Assembly: GCA_036897625.1 (NCBI GenBank)
Contig: JAYMTA010001251.1
Span: 1 to 20,950 of the forward strand
DNA length: 20,950 bases
Origin: Pelargonium cotyledonis
Taxonomy: Eukaryota > Streptophyta > Magnoliopsida > Geraniales > Geraniaceae
Direction: 5' to 3'
Position numbers and translations under genes: made by a program. Positions 19,581-20,950 of the stretch are shown here, piece by piece. The first letter of the stretch is position 1. Each line of letters opens with the position of its first letter. Below the pieces are notes generated by a model, which did not search any database, was not told the origin of the DNA, and worked only from the letters and a program-made list of their open reading frames with translations.

Positions 19581-19847
19581 GAAAAAGTTTGTGAAATCTA
19601 TGTCACCACCGTAGCAGATTAAAGCTCACCGTCTATCCTAGTTAACTGTTATTTTTCTTTTACTCTCTCCTCTCTTGTCGTATTGTATTGTCGGTAATTT
19701 TTTAATCAACGATAATAACATTATTAATTAGAAAATGTTCCATTTTAAACCCCAAGAACGTTGGTCAACTGATAAATGATTGTTTCAGTTTAGTCTGAAG
19801 TCCCAAGTTCTAGTATTAAGAAATGTAGTTACGCTAAAATTTGGCAT

Positions 19848-20172
19848 GGAGAGCTTTGCTGTCCTTATGGTCCCGCTCGATTCGAATGAAGATTAATTTG
19901 AATGTGGTAAAACATTTTAAAGGTGGCAACCGCAAGTTTGCGGCCCGCTCAGGAATCTCATGGTATAAACCAAAAAAAAAAATTTCATTTTAATATACAA
20001 AAACTTGGGAAGGAGAGCTTTGCCGCACTTGTGGCCCACTCAATTCGAATGAAGATTAATCTAAATGTGGTAAAATAATTTAAATGTGTTAACCGCAAAA
20101 TTACGAGCCCGCTTAGGAAGCTTATGGTTTAGACCCAAAAGAAAATGTTCGATTTTAATGTATAAAATTTGT
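19848..20172 (+). repeat. 164-bp tandem duplication (two copies)
   Basis: GGAGAGCTTTGC begins copy 1 at 19848 and copy 2 at 20012. The copies share blocks such as TTCGAATGAAGATTAAT, AATGTGGTAAAA and AACCGCAA in the same order, with many substitutions (roughly 80% identical by eye). A further partial match lies upstream near 19731. The divergence suggests an old duplication. Confidence 0.8.
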
Positions 20173-20615
20173 TATTTCAAATCTCAAAAAAGACCATAAA
20201 AATAGACCTGATAATTTAGATTTGAATTTACTGGTACCTAACTCTAATCAAACTGATTTCTGGATCGTGTTCATTTATGTATAATCTCAAATCAAGTCGA
20301 ACAGTAAATGCGTTTCATTGCAATTTTACTAAAACATGATTCGTTCTTTATTCGACCAAACTCGAAACTACTTCAAAGTCGGATCAGAAGAATAGTACGA
20401 CAACACGAACCGACGAACTGAATTACTAGCTCTACACAAAATAAGAGGAATCAAAGCATTAAATGAAACCCCCAACCACCTACTCATCACCTTCTCAAAA
20501 TTCAACACACTCCCATGCCTCTCAATTCCAAATATCACACTTGCATGTTTTTGCGTGCACCGACCCATAATTTCAACATAATTACCAAAAAACCCACAAA
20601 ACCCTTAAAAAATAC

Positions 20616-20623
20616 TATATAAA
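20616..20623 (+). promoter_or_regulatory. TATA box of the LTP gene
   Basis: TATATAAA lies 80 bp upstream of the LTP start codon and predicts a start near 20650, giving a leader of about 55 nt rich in A and C. That start would fall after the out-of-frame ATG at 20636, leaving 20703 as the first ATG. Confidence 0.75.
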
Positions 20624-20702
20624 CCCCCCAACACCATGACCATTTCCACAAAACAAACCCAAACCTTAAACCCTCAAAATTACCAAATTACCATCAAAGA
20701 CC

Positions 20703-20950
20703 ATGGCGCGCGTGAACCTCACGACCCTCGCCGTGCTCCTGATCTGCGCGTGGGTCTCGGCAGCTCCGGTGGCCGAGTCAGTGCTATCATGCAGTGACGT
20801 CACGAAGAATCTGGGCCCTTGCTTGGCCTACCTGAAGAGTCCGGGACCGCCGGGGACGCCGCCGGGGCCGTGCTGTAACGGCGTCCGGAGTCTGAACAAA
20901 GCCGCCAGCACGAGGCCGGACCGGCAGGGGGGGGGGCGGCGCCATTTATA
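20703..20950 (+). CDS. Non-specific lipid transfer protein, type 1 (5' part, cut by window end)
   Basis: The frame gives 82 residues before the window ends. A signal peptide (about residues 1-26, with a hydrophobic LAVLLICAW core) is followed by the start of the eight-cysteine LTP fold: C30, C40 in LGPCLAYL, and the CC pair at 57-58 in GPCCNGVRSLN. A STRPDRQ segment follows where family members usually continue to a CNC motif. These small secreted proteins bind lipids in the cell wall space and take part in cuticle building or defence. From residue 76 the sequence departs from the family: a run of ten G (20927-20936) replaces the expected alanine and cysteine codons. The coding part is strongly GC-rich, unlike its promoter. 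Identity is secure to residue 75. Confidence 0.85.
   Translation, partial: MARVNLTTLAVLLICAWVSAAPVAESVLSCSDVTKNLGPCLAYLKSPGPPGTPPGPCCNGVRSLNKAASTRPDRQGGGRRHL

Larger units (their letters stand above)
18811..20615. other. Intergenic region upstream of the LTP gene
   Basis: No gene was recognised. Contents: a relic ending with the shared terminus at 19051-19072; a stretch rich in CGTGTTCATGTT words (about 19160-19360) of a kind common in plant elements, containing a perfect 11-bp inverted repeat; G-boxes at 19440-19445 and 19573-19580; and a 164-bp tandem duplication. Short open frames here lack motifs. Confidence 0.55.

Noticed and set aside
1..20950. Search for CRISPR arrays, operons, phage or bacterial mobile systems
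   Set aside because: Spliced plant genes and plant-type repeats throughout; none of the repeats has the short, regular repeat-spacer form of a CRISPR array.

Overview
This window is nuclear DNA from a flowering plant, most likely a eudicot. The genes are interrupted by GT-AG introns. The intergenic DNA is AT-rich and full of short non-autonomous mobile elements. All four gene families seen are plant families. The species cannot be named from the sequence alone. All recognisable genes lie on the + strand and are separate transcription units, not an operon.

Layout. 1-2960: AT-rich DNA with no convincing gene; it holds one copy of a dispersed 108-bp repeat. 2961-6264: a two-exon MATE transporter of the DTX48-51 type (528 aa predicted) with a 1.4-kb first intron carrying element relics and a small degenerate repeat cluster. 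6265-9440: intergenic. It contains four tandem copies of a roughly 180-bp unit that looks like the leader and first intron of a lost minus-strand gene, and a promoter-like block (two G-boxes plus TATA) with no gene behind it. 9442-12849: an intact six-exon Raf-like MAP3K-type kinase (350 aa predicted) with a GA-rich leader holding three very short uORFs. 12850-15100: intergenic; it has the second, inverted copy of the 108-bp repeat and a 411-bp foldback element flanked by a 9-bp duplication. 15125-18810: a CAD1-like MACPF gene in seven exon blocks. Almost all splice sites are preserved, but the frame is broken in three exons and part of the domain linker is missing, so it is best read as a pseudogene (or an allele or assembly with errors). 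Its introns hold a Tourist-like MITE, a second foldback and a small retroposon-like insertion with a perfect 23-bp target duplication. 18811-20600: intergenic repeats, including a 164-bp tandem duplication. 20616-20950: TATA box and the 5' part of a type-1 non-specific lipid transfer protein gene, cut by the window end and ending in an odd G10 run.

The genes do not form a pathway. The transporter, kinase, CAD1-like and LTP families all have links to stress or defence in plants, but nothing here shows they act together. I found no evidence of a previously undescribed system. The most informative observations are the decay of the MACPF gene and the number of datable small insertions.
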